A stretch of 47,277 nucleotides of DNA from Legionellales bacterium (GCA_002722995.1 PBNF01000032.1:1-47277), one strand, 5' to 3'. Positions 9,024 to 19,450 are shown, numbered from the stretch's first letter. Made by a program: numbers and translations. The notes: a model not told the origin generated them from the letters alone.

Positions 9024-10748
9024 TCATTGGCATCGTTTTTGAGCCCAATGGTATAAGGGGGCCCAAACGACTCGATTGATGATCAGTACAAATAAGCACA
9101 TCATTGTGATGCCCAGTGTGAGTTGTACAAAATGCCCAGATCGATATTGAAGTGCGATATAGCTACCAAGTCCTGTTGCAATTAACTGATGTGGCCCCCA
9201 CTCAACATATTCTGCGATGATGCTTGCATTCCAAGCACCTCCAACTGCTGAGATGATACCCGTCATTAAATGAGGAAAAATGCCAGGTAAGATCAGACGT
9301 CTCCATCGAATCCATTGAGGTAGTTGAAATAAAGTGGAGACATCATGCATGGATTTTTTGAGTGTTTGTGTTCCCGCAATGACATTAAATAAGATATACC
9401 ACTGTGTTCCCAAAATAATCAGCGGAGAAGTCCAAATATTAACGCTTAATTGATGCTGAACAATTAAGGCTACGACAACAGGAAACAGCAAATTAGCAGG
9501 GAAGGCAGCTAGAAATTGAATAATGGGCTGTAGCCGAGTTGCCCAACGGGCGCGTAAGCCAATCCAAACTCCAATGGGAATCCAAATGAGTGCTGCCAGC
9601 GTAGTGCATACAATGATTCGAGCTGTTGTAATCAGTCCTAATATGAATGTTTCATAAAACTCATGAAGTTGAAGGATTTTAAATGGAGTCCAATCAATTT
9701 GTAATAATGACTTTATCCAATAGCCCAATAACATTAAACCAAGTCCATAATAGAGCCAATAGCAGTATGCTTGAGTTTGAGTATTTAATTTGAAACCAGG
9801 CTTTAGAGGAGGAGCTTGTTTTTGTGTGTAGTCTTTAAAGTGAGCATAGATTTTAGCAATAGATTTTAATAGATGTGTCCGTGAAAACATCAAGACAATC
9901 CAAGGTCTCTTTGTGGAAGAAGCTTCAGTGTTAAACTGATTTGACCAGTAAGTGAGGGGGCGCATTAAGCATTGATCATATAAACAAATCACAGCCAACA
10001 TAGTTAAAATAGCTAAGATAATGGCTTGTTGATTCGCTTGTTCAATGGCCAATGCAATATAGGCACCTATACCCGGCAAACGGATGTCCTGATTTGAGAT
10101 AGAGATGGCTTCAGATGCAACCACAAAAAACCACCCTGCAGAGAGTGAGAGCATGGTATTCCAAATTAAACTGGGTAATGCAAAAGGGACTTCAAAACGC
10201 CAAAAACGTTGCCAGGCATTGAGTTGCATGATTTGTACAGCTTCAGACAAGGATTGTGGCAATGTTTTTAAGCTTTGATAAAAACCAAGCATCATATTCC
10301 AAGCTTGTGAGGTGAAAATTGCAAAAATAGCAGCGCACTCAGGACCTAATAATTTTCCAGGAAATAAAGTAATGAAGCCAGTGACCGTCAATGATAAAAA
10401 ACCTAAGACTGGAATTGATTGCAACAGATCAATGATTGGAATGATCAGCTTTTCAGCTTTTCGGCTTTTAGCTGCCCAGGTGCCAATGGTGAAGGTGAAC
10501 AACAGAGAAAAGCATAAAGCAATAAGCATTCTTAGTGTGCTACGTAATGCATACTCAGGCAGTATATGAGGGTCTAATGTAATGACTGTTTTGGGTTGGC
10601 TCAATTGAAAGGGTGAAAGCATTTGCTGTGCGGCCCAACCCAGCATGATGAGTAGGGTTAATACAATGACCAATGCAATGATGTCCCAACAGTTGGGTGT
10701 GGGAGCGAGTGTCAAATCTTTTCGGGTAAACCAATTGAGATTTGGCAT
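9024..10748 (-). CDS. Duplicated ABC transporter permease, COG4986-like
   Basis: 574 aa containing two fused binding-protein-dependent permease domains of about six membrane segments each. The coupling (EAA-type) loops are visible as EAVQIMQLNAWQRFWRF in the first half and the HDVSTLFQLPQWIRWRR region in the second. A polar linker of ~60 residues (RTHLLKSIAKIYAHF..) separates the halves. One polypeptide can thus provide the whole membrane pore. It is the first gene of a two-gene unit with the ATPase. The ribosome site before ATG 10748 is weak (AAGG at 13 nt). The transported ion is not evident. Confidence 0.92.
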   Translation of the reverse strand: MPNLNWFTRKDLTLAPTPNCWDIIALVIVLTLLIMLGWAAQQMLSPFQLSQPKTVITLDPHILPEYALRSTLRMLIALCFSLLFTFTIGTWAAKSRKAEKLIIPIIDLLQSIPVLGFLSLTVTGFITLFPGKLLGPECAAIFAIFTSQAWNMMLGFYQSLKTLPQSLSEAVQIMQLNAWQRFWRFEVPFALPSLIWNTMLSLSAGWFFVVASEAISISNQDIRLPGIGAYIALAIEQANQQAIILAILTMLAVICLYDQCLMRPLTYWSNQFNTEASSTKRPWIVLMFSRTHLLKSIAKIYAHFKDYTQKQAPPLKPGFKLNTQTQAYCYWLYYGLGLMLLGYWIKSLLQIDWTPFKILQLHEFYETFILGLITTARIIVCTTLAALIWIPIGVWIGLRARWATRLQPIIQFLAAFPANLLFPVVVALIVQHQLSVNIWTSPLIILGTQWYILFNVIAGTQTLKKSMHDVSTLFQLPQWIRWRRLILPGIFPHLMTGIISAVGGAWNASIIAEYVEWGPHQLIATGLGSYIALQYRSGHFVQLTLGITMMCLFVLIINRVVWAPLYHWAQKRCQ

Positions 10749-10872
10749 GAGTCAAAGTGCCTTATCGTAAAGCATTGATCATAATGAATTTTGATTATGG
10801 ATTCAAATCATCATTGATGAATGAGATTTTTTATATTAACTTAAAAAAAACGACTCAGAAGGATCTTCTTAT

Positions 10873-11484
10873 ATGTTGAATGGATTAACTAAATTACTGA
10901 GAGATTCATACCAGAAAACACTCAAGGCGAGTTGGCTACAAACTTTTCTTTTTTGGGTTGGATGGATTGCACTCATTCATGCAGTATGCTTAAAGATTTT
11001 TACAGTCTTCTCATATAGCCTTCAATATGCCCTGCCTTTTTTGAATGCGGTTCTTGAGCACCAAGCTTTATTTTCTGTACTGATTCATTATTCTTTACTG
11101 ATCGCCCTTGTTGTGTTATCGCCACTGATGATGTCTTTAGAAAAAGAGACCATAGGGGTTGCAGTCCGGTTGATTATTTTAGGGGTGATTGGTTTTGAAG
11201 GGCTATCTTTGAGTCTGTGGGGCATGCATCACCATTGGTGGGGTGATTGGATGTTGCATTCTTACGTGACCTTACCTGTTTCATTGGGTGTTTCGATGCT
11301 GATGATGTGGGTATATTCCTATGTGCTTAATCAAGCATCGCTGAAACAAAACTCATTGGGGTTTGTTAATGATACACCACCTGTCGATGGGAAGCTACCT
11401 CATTCTGAGCTGGCACCTCTTTCAGTAGAGATGAATAATCAGTCTTGGGAGAAGTCTGTTGTAGGTTTAGCAAGACAGCCCTAA
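10873..11484 (+). CDS. Unrecognised membrane protein, four predicted segments
   Basis: 203 aa; AGAAGGA precedes ATG 10873. After an amphipathic start it has about four hydrophobic segments (~20-50, ~65-88, ~95-115, ~132-152). A WGMHHHWWGDWM stretch rich in His and Trp lies before the last segment, and the ~50-residue C-tail is polar and probably disordered. The His/Trp cluster could bind metal or heme or be structural. No family recognised. It is followed 250 bp later by another unknown membrane gene on the same strand. Confidence 0.75.
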   Translation: MLNGLTKLLRDSYQKTLKASWLQTFLFWVGWIALIHAVCLKIFTVFSYSLQYALPFLNAVLEHQALFSVLIHYSLLIALVVLSPLMMSLEKETIGVAVRLIILGVIGFEGLSLSLWGMHHHWWGDWMLHSYVTLPVSLGVSMLMMWVYSYVLNQASLKQNSLGFVNDTPPVDGKLPHSELAPLSVEMNNQSWEKSVVGLARQP

Positions 11485-11736
11485 GTATGATGCATTGTGT
11501 CATTGTGGTGATTTGATTTTTTTGAAGAGATAGATGGTCTATTGATTTAGAGGGTCGATATCATTAGTTAATCATATTGAGTGATAGAGTGTTCGTATCA
11601 ATTGTATTATTTTTATTGATTCAAAATATTCAATAGCTTATGCTCTAGAATTATTAAAAAATAAATTAATTTTGCATTACTTTAGTTTTATTTCAATACA
11701 TCCTTATTTTTTCAAACAATCTATGTCTGAGGCTTA

Positions 11737-12627
11737 ATGGTCATTTTTGAAAGTAATATCAGAAAATATTTTCGAGCATTTCAAGAAGAGTATCCTTATC
11801 GTATACCGCTACTCGTTGTCATGTTTTTTTTTAAAAAATTTTTGTTGCCTTTAACCCTTATTTATTGGATATCGACTCAAGCAATGTTGAGTCTAAATAT
11901 GTTGATATATTCATTCCTGATATTATTTTGCCTTAAATGTATTCTGATGTATCCTTTGTATAAAAAACTCACAGTTAAAGAGTGGCAAGATTTTTTTAAA
12001 GAAATCTGTTTATTTGCCGTGCTATTATTCAGCAAATGGTTGACTGTTTTTCAAGTGGTCATGCCCTTGTATCATGTCATGCTGCATCAATATGCTGAAT
12101 CTTCTATAATGCTCATTAAACTGACTTGTTTTTCAATGGGTTGGATCACTCAGTCAATTTTTTTAGGATTGATCGTTCGTTTTGCCTATGGTTTTCATGA
12201 ACATCGCATCGATATTATTCATGCCGATAGCTTTCAAATGTTACTTGTTCTGAAGGGATTGATCGTCATGTTTGTTATGGTTCCATTATATCATAGTGTA
12301 TCATTAGCGGTATTCTTGCCACTCTGTGTGTTGGCTATGATTGCAACTTTCACTGTCATTATGCCGCTTGTTTTCAATGTGATGTTTCGTATAGCCTGTC
12401 CAATTGCAGGCGTCAAGTCAGAGCTTGTTAGAGAAACAACCCTAAAACAACATGAAGGAAATCCTGAAAAAATCACAACTCATACAGCGCATTTAACTCC
12501 AGCAGCGGCAGCGAGAAATTTTCCTCAGGTCGAAGATGAGACTCAGCGAAGACCCTCACGCTCTTCGATGGTCTTACCAAGTAATCAGCGTATTCATGAG
12601 AAGGACTTATCAAAGGATTTCAAATGA
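11737..12627 (+). CDS. Unrecognised membrane protein with long polar tail
   Basis: 296 aa; GAGG 4 nt before ATG 11737. The first ~30 residues are basic-amphipathic. Five to six hydrophobic segments follow between ~25 and ~225. The last ~65 residues are hydrophilic, with an Ala run and Arg/Ser-rich section, and look unstructured. It ends 2 bp before the convergent engB stop. No family or motif recognised. The layout (membrane core, polar C-tail) resembles the neighbouring 203-aa protein, but I see no convincing sequence similarity. Confidence 0.75.
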   Translation: MVIFESNIRKYFRAFQEEYPYRIPLLVVMFFFKKFLLPLTLIYWISTQAMLSLNMLIYSFLILFCLKCILMYPLYKKLTVKEWQDFFKEICLFAVLLFSKWLTVFQVVMPLYHVMLHQYAESSIMLIKLTCFSMGWITQSIFLGLIVRFAYGFHEHRIDIIHADSFQMLLVLKGLIVMFVMVPLYHSVSLAVFLPLCVLAMIATFTVIMPLVFNVMFRIACPIAGVKSELVRETTLKQHEGNPEKITTHTAHLTPAAAARNFPQVEDETQRRPSRSSMVLPSNQRIHEKDLSKDFK

Positions 12628-12629
12628 GA

Positions 12630-13250
12630 TTAGGAGGGGTCTAAGTGAAGCCATTTACATAATTGATTTTGAATCTGATCAAGGCCTTGAGGGCGTTTGG
12701 TTGAGCAGGTTTGAACGGTGATTAAATGAGGGTTATCCCAAGTGTTAATCGTCTGCTCAAGTTTTAATTGGGCAGTCCTTTGTGCGCCAAATCTAAGTTG
12801 ATCTGATTTGTTCAGAATAATATGGATGGGGCAAGATGAAGGAATGATGTCTTTTTGAATAGTTAAGTCAGCAGTTTGTAAGGGATGGCGAATATCCATA
12901 ATCCAAAGAATACCCGCTAAAGTAGGGCGTTTTAAACTTGCTTTAAATAAAGGTGGCCACTGTGATTTAATGTTTCGACTGACAGCCGCGAAGCCATATC
13001 CTGGACAATCAATCAAGCAATCTCCTGATTTTAACTGGAAAAAATGCAAGAGTTGTGTGCGACCCGGGGTGCGGCTGGTGCGTGCAATGCGGTGTTGCAA
13101 AGTGGCATTAATCACTGAAGATTTACCTGCATTAGAGCGCCCAATGCACAAAATTTCATGGCCTGTTGCTTCAGGCAATTGTTGAGGCAAGCTGGCTGCA
13201 GTGAGGTAAGTGACTTGACGCAGTGGGGGTGGGCATTCAAAGGCTGTCAT
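12630..13250 (-). CDS. engB: Ribosome biogenesis GTPase EngB/YihA
   Basis: 206 aa, usual length. P-loop GRSNAGKSS (37-45), the switch region [11 protein letters not shown]3 DCPGYG (81-86) and G4 NKSD (147-150) mark the EngB branch of TrmE-Era-like GTPases, needed for late large-subunit assembly. Its ATG overlaps the fba stop by 4 nt (ATGA), so it is translated as the last gene of erpA-fba-engB. Confidence 0.96.
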   Translation of the reverse strand: MTAFECPPPLRQVTYLTAASLPQQLPEATGHEILCIGRSNAGKSSVINATLQHRIARTSRTPGRTQLLHFFQLKSGDCLIDCPGYGFAAVSRNIKSQWPPLFKASLKRPTLAGILWIMDIRHPLQTADLTIQKDIIPSSCPIHIILNKSDQLRFGAQRTAQLKLEQTINTWDNPHLITVQTCSTKRPQGLDQIQNQLCKWLHLDPS

Positions 13251-14332
13251 GACTCAATACAATGCTGGGATGTTGCGACAACAGATTTCTGGGGGGTGGA
13301 ATACAATGTCCAGTAAGCTTCTAATGATTTGGGTTGAATATGATCAGCATGCCCGGCTGTGCCAAAGGCTTTAAAGCGGTCTTCACAAATGGCCTGCATG
13401 GCTTGAGTTGCAACGCCTAGATATTGTCTGGGATCAAATGATTCTGGGTGTTCTGAAAGGTATTGACGAATGGCGCCTGTCGACGCCATGCGTAAATCAG
13501 TGTCAATATTAATTTTTCTCACACCTTGTCGAATACCTGCTTGAATTTCTTCAACAGGCACACCATAGGTTTGGCCCATATTGCCACCATATTCATTGAT
13601 AATGCTGAGCCAATCTTGCGGTACAGAAGAAGAGCCGTGCATCACTAAATGGGTATTAGGAATACGCTGATGAATCGCTTTAATACGATCAATTGATAAA
13701 ATATCTTCAGTGGGTGGGCGTGTGAACTTATAAGCGCCATGACTGGTGCCAATGGCAATTGCTAAGGCATCGACTTGAGTCTGCTCAACAAAATCAGCTG
13801 CTTGATCAGGGTCAGTGAGCAGTTGTTCTGGGTTGAGGATGCCTTCAGCACCTGAACCGTCTTCCTCACCCGCTTGACCTGTTTCTAGTGAGCCTAAGCA
13901 TCCTAGCTCCCCTTCTACTGAAACACCACACGCATGAGCCATTTGAACCACTTGTCGTGTAACGTCAACGTTGTAAGCATAACTTGAAGGGGTCTTCATG
14001 TCTGATTCTAAAGAACCATCCATCATCACTGAGGTGAATCCTAGCTGTATGGATCGTTGGCATACAGCGGGGCTCGCGCCATGGTCTTGATGTAAGCATA
14101 CGGGGATATGAGGCCATTCTTCAACAGCAGCCAATACCAGTGCACGAATAAATGGAGCACCTGCATAGCGGCGAGCTCCTGCAGAAGCTTGCACAATGAC
14201 AGGGCTGCGTGTTGCGTCAGCTGCTTGCATAATCGCTCGAATTTGCTCAAGGTTGTTGACATTGAAGGCAGGTACACCGAAGTTATGTTCTGCGGCATAA
14301 TCTAATAATTGACGTAGTGTAATCAGTGCCAT
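13247..14332 (-). CDS. fba: Class II fructose-bisphosphate aldolase
   Basis: 361 aa. Zinc-dependent aldolase cleaving fructose-1,6-bisphosphate to dihydroxyacetone phosphate and glyceraldehyde-3-phosphate. HQDHG (81-85) supplies the catalytic Asp83 and zinc ligand His84. The VEGELG, SHGAYK and VMHGSSS segments supply further metal and phosphate contacts. The AFNVNN start and the insert around [13 protein letters not shown] resemble the class IIB (Calvin-cycle CbbA-type) subgroup rather than E. coli FbaA. It lies 59 bp after erpA and overlaps engB by 4 nt. Confidence 0.96.
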   Translation of the reverse strand: MALITLRQLLDYAAEHNFGVPAFNVNNLEQIRAIMQAADATRSPVIVQASAGARRYAGAPFIRALVLAAVEEWPHIPVCLHQDHGASPAVCQRSIQLGFTSVMMDGSLESDMKTPSSYAYNVDVTRQVVQMAHACGVSVEGELGCLGSLETGQAGEEDGSGAEGILNPEQLLTDPDQAADFVEQTQVDALAIAIGTSHGAYKFTRPPTEDILSIDRIKAIHQRIPNTHLVMHGSSSVPQDWLSIINEYGGNMGQTYGVPVEEIQAGIRQGVRKINIDTDLRMASTGAIRQYLSEHPESFDPRQYLGVATQAMQAICEDRFKAFGTAGHADHIQPKSLEAYWTLYSTPQKSVVATSQHCIES

Positions 14333-14391
14333 TAGAGCGTTATCTCCATCCTCAATCCATCATCTAGTGTATGATGAGCTTGAGGTGAGGG

Positions 14392-14778
14392 TCAATCTTC
14401 AATTGAAAATGAATCGCCACAACTACAGGTTGTGCTTGCATTCGGGTTACGTACAATGAATCGAGCGCCCATGCCATCTTCTTGATAATCAATGGTTGCG
14501 CCGGTTAGGTATAAATAGCTGATTGAATCGACCAGCACATGAACAGGGCTGACTTCAAGGGTATCCAGTTGCTCGAAAAGATGATCATTGGGTTGTGCAT
14601 CGGGTGTTAATGAAAATTGGTATTGAAAGCCAGAACATCCACCACCTTGAATCGCAATACGTAGGTATAATGATTGAATTAAAGGGTCATCGGCACGCTC
14701 TTCTTGAATCAGTGTTTCAATTTGTTCTGCTGCACACGCAGTCAGCATAACCGGTTGGGGTTGCAATGCTGTAGACAT
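14392..14778 (-). CDS. erpA: A-type iron-sulfur carrier ErpA
   Basis: About 128 aa. It transfers Fe-S clusters to apoproteins. The three conserved cysteines are present: one in GGGCSGFQY (residue ~48) and two in the C-terminal TCSCGDSF motif (~118 and 120), the classic C-x~70-C-x-C pattern. Starts at ATG 14778 (8 nt after AGAGG) and GTG 14781 are both possible. It heads an apparent erpA-fba-engB unit and is divergent from prlC. Confidence 0.94.
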   Translation of the reverse strand: MSTALQPQPVMLTACAAEQIETLIQEERADDPLIQSLYLRIAIQGGGCSGFQYQFSLTPDAQPNDHLFEQLDTLEVSPVHVLVDSISYLYLTGATIDYQEDGMGARFIVRNPNASTTCSCGDSFSIED

Positions 14779-14974
14779 CACTCAAACCTCTAATGTGATT
14801 ATCATCATTTGATATCATAGCAAATTTAAGTCTAGATTGCATTGAATCTATTCAGGGATCATCTGGTTTGAGCTTAATTGAATAAAAAATTGATATCAAG
14901 ATCGGTATTTCAAGCATCATCTCAATAATGATGTTAATATCAAAGTGAGTGATTGAATATGTGAGGAGAAGCCC

Positions 14975-17020
14975 GTGAACCAGTCACCTGAAAACTCAAT
15001 TGATCAAGTCTTAGAATATGCTGAAACCTTTAATTGGAAAGCCCTAAAACCTGAGGCAGTGTTGCCGGTATTAACAGCATTGATTGTGAAGCATCGAGCT
15101 CAAGTGAATGAAATTTTATCAAGGCACCCACCCACTTGGGATACAACACTAGGGGCTTTAGCAGAACTGGATGAAGTTTTGGATCGTTTTTGGTCCATGA
15201 TCTCTCACTTAAAGCATGTAGTATCGCGTTCTGGTTGGAGTGCGGTATATGCTCAGGCTTTAGAGTTGATTACGCAGTACAGTTTAGAGCGAGCACTTGA
15301 TCCATTATGGTTGAAGGCTGTGACTCATCTCTCGAAATCAACAGCATCATTCAGTGAAGCACAGCAATCATCATTGGCTTTGATCTTGCGTGATTTTAAG
15401 CTGTCGGGTATGTTCTTACCACCTGAAGATCAAGATCGAATTAAAGCCATCAGTGCACAATTATCCCAATTGAGTGCCCAAGTGAGTATGCAGGTATTAG
15501 CGGCTACAGATGCTACACGTATTTGGGTGCGTTCCAGTGAACGTTTGGCGGGTTTGAGCTCAGATTGTGTCGATCAAGCACGTGAGCGTGCATCACAGCA
15601 AGGGCGATCAGGATGGTGTTTCTCGATCGAAGATGCAGATTGTAGAGCCATCATGCAAACTGCACAGGATCGTGCCTTGAGGCGCCAAGTGTTTCAAGCG
15701 CATCGAAGACGTGCTTCATCGGTCACCCCTCAAACAGGTGACAATGGACCTTTAATGGTTGAAATGCTTTCACATCGACAAGCGATTTCAGATCTTTTAG
15801 GTTTTGAAACTTATGCGCATCAAGTACTTGAAGCTCGAATTGCTGAAAATGTAGAGCATGTTAAGGGTTTTTTAGATGATTTTGCAGAGCGCGTGCGTCC
15901 TCAAGCTCAACAAGAATGGTCGGATTTAAAAACGTTTGCAGCCACACACCTCAATTTGAAACGATTACAGCCTTGGGATGTGGCGTATGCAATGACTCAA
16001 TTTGAAACGCATACACTTGGGGTAGATCCTCAAGCCTATCGGCCTTATTTCCCTTTGAGTGCTGTAATTAAGGGATTACATCAAATCATCGGGACTGTTT
16101 TAGGGCTTTCAATCAGTATTGAATCCTGTGAGGCTTGGGCGCCCGAAGTGCAATGTTGGCGTATTCAAGATGATCAACAAGGTATTGATGCTCGATGTTG
16201 GGTTGATCTCTTTGCGCGTCCAGGCAAGCAAGGGGGGGCTTGGATGGATGAGTGTCAAACGCGATGGCGCAATCAGTCTAATCAAATTGTCCAGCCTATG
16301 GCTTTTTTAACATGTAATTTTATGCCGCCGAATGGCTCAAATGAAGCTCAGTTAACTCACGAAGAGGTCTTGACGTTGTTTCATGAGTTTGGTCATACAT
16401 TGCATCATTGCTTATCTCAAGTGGATGTGCCGGATATCTCAGGAATTTCGGGTGTTGCTTGGGATGCGGTCGAAGTACCTTCACAACTCTTTGAGTGTTG
16501 GTGTTGGACCCAAGAAGGGCTAGATTTAATCAGTCAGCATGTTGAGACAGGTGAAACCTTGCCTAAGGTTATGATTGAAGCTTTACAGCAATCAAGGCAA
16601 TTTATGGCGGCAACGGCCCTCATGCGTCAGATTGCATTGAGCCAATTTGACTGGGCATTGCATGCGCAGCGTACTACTTGGACAGTTGACAGCATCTATG
16701 GTTGTTATCAGGATATCATGCGGGCATACACCTGTACGCCTGTTTGGACTCAAGATTGTATGCCGGCTGCTTTTACCCATATTTTTGCGGGAGGATATGC
16801 AGCTGGATATTACAGTTATCTTTTTGCGGAAGTCATGTCTGATGATGCATTTGCTCGCTTTGAAGAAGAAGGGTTAATGAACCCTGAAGTGGGGCGAGCA
16901 CTACGAGATTACATTTTAAGTCAAGGCGCGGTCAAGTCTGCTGATGTATTATTTAAAGCATTTCGAGGACGAGCGCCCACCATGGATGCCTTGTTGAGGC
17001 ATCGGGGGTTAGCAACATGA
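14975..17020 (+). CDS. prlC: Oligopeptidase A (M3 metallopeptidase)
   Basis: 681 aa, full length. GTG start preceded by GAGGAG at 6 nt. It degrades short peptides in the cytoplasm. The zinc motif HEFGH (470-474) with a downstream Glu500 in WDAVE forms the M3 active site. TFHEFGHTLHH-type surroundings and GGYAAGYYSYLFAE near the C-terminus are family features. It overlaps rpiA by 4 nt (ATGA), an uncommon pairing that gives co-translation. Confidence 0.96.
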   Translation: MNQSPENSIDQVLEYAETFNWKALKPEAVLPVLTALIVKHRAQVNEILSRHPPTWDTTLGALAELDEVLDRFWSMISHLKHVVSRSGWSAVYAQALELITQYSLERALDPLWLKAVTHLSKSTASFSEAQQSSLALILRDFKLSGMFLPPEDQDRIKAISAQLSQLSAQVSMQVLAATDATRIWVRSSERLAGLSSDCVDQARERASQQGRSGWCFSIEDADCRAIMQTAQDRALRRQVFQAHRRRASSVTPQTGDNGPLMVEMLSHRQAISDLLGFETYAHQVLEARIAENVEHVKGFLDDFAERVRPQAQQEWSDLKTFAATHLNLKRLQPWDVAYAMTQFETHTLGVDPQAYRPYFPLSAVIKGLHQIIGTVLGLSISIESCEAWAPEVQCWRIQDDQQGIDARCWVDLFARPGKQGGAWMDECQTRWRNQSNQIVQPMAFLTCNFMPPNGSNEAQLTHEEVLTLFHEFGHTLHHCLSQVDVPDISGISGVAWDAVEVPSQLFECWCWTQEGLDLISQHVETGETLPKVMIEALQQSRQFMAATALMRQIALSQFDWALHAQRTTWTVDSIYGCYQDIMRAYTCTPVWTQDCMPAAFTHIFAGGYAAGYYSYLFAEVMSDDAFARFEEEGLMNPEVGRALRDYILSQGAVKSADVLFKAFRGRAPTMDALLRHRGLAT

Positions 17021-17691
17021 GTGTTGATTGGACTTTAGCTAAATCTGCAGTTGCTCAACACGCTTTAAATTATCTTGAACCAGACATGATCATAGGGGTT
17101 GGATCAGGTTCAACAGTCCACTATTTTATTGAACAATTAGCTAAACATACATCAGATCTCAAAGGTGCAGTTTCAACTTCAGCAGAAACAACACGTCGTT
17201 TAAAAGCATTAGATCTTCCTGTGTACGATCTGAACACAGTGGATAGTGTGCCTTTATATTTTGATGGGGCTGATGAAGTTGATGCACGAGGCATGTGCTT
17301 GAAAGGCGGCGGCGGTGCTCTAACACAAGAAAAAATTGTTGCAGCCGCTGCTGATCGCTGGGTCTGTATGGTTGACCATAGCAAATGTGTTGAGCGATTG
17401 GGACAGGTTGCACCTATTTCTATCGAAGTCATTCAATCAGCGCGTAGCTATGTTGGGCGGGCCTTGGTTCAGTTAGGCATGAATCCTGTCTATCGTTCGG
17501 GGTGCTTGACTGATCAAGGGCATATTATTATCGATGCTTATCAATTACCCACCTTGTCATGGCTTGATTTAGAATGTGAAATTAATCAAATTCCGGGGGT
17601 GGTTGCACATGGTTTATTTGCGACACATCGAGCAAATACTGTCATAGTTGGGGCAGCCAAAGGTGAGGTGTCTGTTCAATCTATCTCATAA
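17017..17691 (+). CDS. rpiA: Ribose-5-phosphate isomerase A
   Basis: 224 aa. Interconverts ribose-5-phosphate and ribulose-5-phosphate in the pentose phosphate pathway. Substrate-binding loops GVGSGSTVH (27-35) and STSAET (53-58), DGADEVD (83-89), the KGGGGAL loop with Lys96, and the catalytic base Glu105 are all visible. Start ATG 17017 overlaps the prlC stop. Confidence 0.97.
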   Translation: MSVDWTLAKSAVAQHALNYLEPDMIIGVGSGSTVHYFIEQLAKHTSDLKGAVSTSAETTRRLKALDLPVYDLNTVDSVPLYFDGADEVDARGMCLKGGGGALTQEKIVAAAADRWVCMVDHSKCVERLGQVAPISIEVIQSARSYVGRALVQLGMNPVYRSGCLTDQGHIIIDAYQLPTLSWLDLECEINQIPGVVAHGLFATHRANTVIVGAAKGEVSVQSIS

Positions 17692-18125
17692 AATATTTTA
17701 GATCAGGTGTTGGATTTTGAAAAGAAAGGCGCTTGTCCTGAAAATTGCGTTGTTTAAACAGTGCGGATATTGAATTAATCATCCGCCCTTTGAGGCCTCA
17801 GTCAGCCTAGATCACTTGAACATCAATCATGCTTGATCATTGAGCTTGAAATCTATATGGCTTGACGGTGCGCGGCCAATCAAGCTTAAGAAACCTTTAA
17901 GATAAGTTATTGCAACCATTTTTAAATTCTATGGTTCTTCAACATCTTGTATGGATCTAAAATGTGTTGATTGAGCTTGAATAGATTGAAAATTCAGCAT
18001 TTTAAAGATGATTCAACAGCATGGTGTTTAAAACTTGAGGGCTGATGAATGTCATTGAAACTTAAGTTTTAACCGTCTCTACAATAAAAGATAAGGTGAG
18101 CGTATATGATTTACTGATATCGGGA
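17692..18125. other. Intergenic stretch between convergent genes
   Basis: About 430 bp after rpiA and before the 3' end of a minus-strand gene. No open frame, repeat or RNA fold stands out. I could not identify a hairpin with a T-run. Confidence 0.5.
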
Positions 18126-18785
18126 TCACTTGAGGGATTTCAATGATTGCTCTTTTGGATCACAATAATCATCGCCTATCTCAGATGCTCGAGTATCCAT
18201 TTGTATTCCTTTATCCAGGTCAGTAGACGGGGAAGGTGCTACCCACCATTTACGTACTGCATTGTAGGTTCCTTCAGCAGGTGATATGAGTAATTGAAGA
18301 AGTTTGTGAGCATCGTCTTTAAACTCATTGAGCCCTTCTGTTTTTGAGTACCAATAAGCACTTGCTAGAGACCCTATTTGTAATACCATCAGGAAGGATA
18401 GTGCTACTTGAGTGTTAAGTGCCCATAAAGGCACGCCTATTAAAACGGTTATAAGTGCTTCACATGAAATCAGTCTGTTTGTTGAGGGATTCCACTCAAC
18501 ATATAGTTTCAATAAGGCGAATAACATGCATAGGGAGAGGGTGAGAGGTCCTAGCAGGTTGGGTGGTTCCAGTATACTCAATGCAGGCCAGATCGGGATT
18601 AAGACATACGTGATGAAAAAATAAAGGATATTTGCTGCTAATGGAATGGCCGTTGATCCTTTTAAACGGTCTCCAATCGTGATGAAAAAAAATGTATTAT
18701 TGAGTTCGAATGGAAAATGATGGATTTCTCTAGGGCTCAAAGATCTTTTCTTTTTTTTTGATTTTACTGAGCTGTAAACATGCAT
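18126..18785 (-). CDS. Unrecognised membrane protein
   Basis: 219 aa; AAGGA 8 nt before ATG 18785. A basic Lys/Ser-rich start (KSKKKKR at residues 8-14) is followed by about four hydrophobic segments between ~45 and ~150, then a ~65-residue polar, acidic C-terminal tail with Asp/Ser clusters. No family recognised. The tail and isolated position resemble the other lineage-specific membrane genes of the window. No TTAA pair with 11-bp spacing was found upstream. Confidence 0.75.
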   Translation of the reverse strand: MHVYSSVKSKKKKRSLSPREIHHFPFELNNTFFFITIGDRLKGSTAIPLAANILYFFITYVLIPIWPALSILEPPNLLGPLTLSLCMLFALLKLYVEWNPSTNRLISCEALITVLIGVPLWALNTQVALSFLMVLQIGSLASAYWYSKTEGLNEFKDDAHKLLQLLISPAEGTYNAVRKWWVAPSPSTDLDKGIQMDTRASEIGDDYCDPKEQSLKSLK

Positions 18786-18901
18786 AAGTCAAATCCTTTT
18801 AAATTTATTCTTTTAAAATTTAATAGAGTCAGATTCAGTTGTCAATGCTCATGACGAATTAATTTAACCCCTGTTGTTGGGTGATTCAGCGGCTCATGAC
18901 G

Positions 18902-19450
18902 TTAAGCTGTTGGGATAATACAAAGTTCATTCATGGGGATATCCCACGGATCGCGAGGGATCAAGGGACACAATTGAATATCATATAGTACACCGATCAA
19001 CCAGGGAGGATTGCCGACGCCTTTTAAAGCTCGATCGTAAAAGCCTTGGCCATGACCTAATCTTCGGTGTTGCGGATCACAGCCCACACAAGGGACTAAG
19101 ATGCAATCGAGTTGCCCAATCGATTCAATTGTGCCAGATTCAGGTTCAAAGATTCCAAATTGATTTTTGCGCCATGGGGAGGTTTGATTGACTTCAATCC
19201 AGTTTAATTGTTGCTCATGACATACTGGGAAATAACAGCGCTGCCCACGTAGAAGGCACATTTCAAAGACTTTCCAGAGGTTTAGCTCACCGGCTAAAGC
19301 TCGATAAAACCCAATTTTAGAAGCTTTTTTAAGAAGGGGGTGTTTTTCTAAAAGCTGTAGCGCATATTCAGCACCATCATCATGTTGTTTGGGTGTGAGG
19401 TTTCGACGTTGATTCAAAAGAATTATTCGAAGTTCTGATTTCAGGCTCAA
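18902..19450 (-). CDS. ygfA: 5-formyltetrahydrofolate cyclo-ligase
   Basis: Converts 5-formyl-THF to 5,10-methenyl-THF with ATP. Landmarks: NQRRNLTPKQ near the N-terminus, FYRALAGELNLW, and the C-terminal nucleotide loop LGHGQGFYDRAL. The open frame extends to ATG 19525, but the extra 25 codons would be encoded inside the predicted 6S RNA and have no homology-like content. I prefer TTG 19450 (GGA 8 nt upstream), giving 182 aa, the family's normal size. 6S RNA directly upstream is the standard gammaproteobacterial arrangement. Confidence 0.9.
   Translation of the reverse strand: MSLKSELRIILLNQRRNLTPKQHDDGAEYALQLLEKHPLLKKASKIGFYRALAGELNLWKVFEMCLLRGQRCYFPVCHEQQLNWIEVNQTSPWRKNQFGIFEPESGTIESIGQLDCILVPCVGCDPQHRRLGHGQGFYDRALKGVGNPPWLIGVLYDIQLCPLIPRDPWDIPMNELCIIPTA

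Noticed and set aside
12536..12721. 61-codon plus frame
   Set aside because: Overlaps the ends of two convergent real genes out of frame.
14041..14305. Out-of-frame ORFs on both strands within fba
   Set aside because: The fba frame is fully explained by conserved motifs; these have no independent support.
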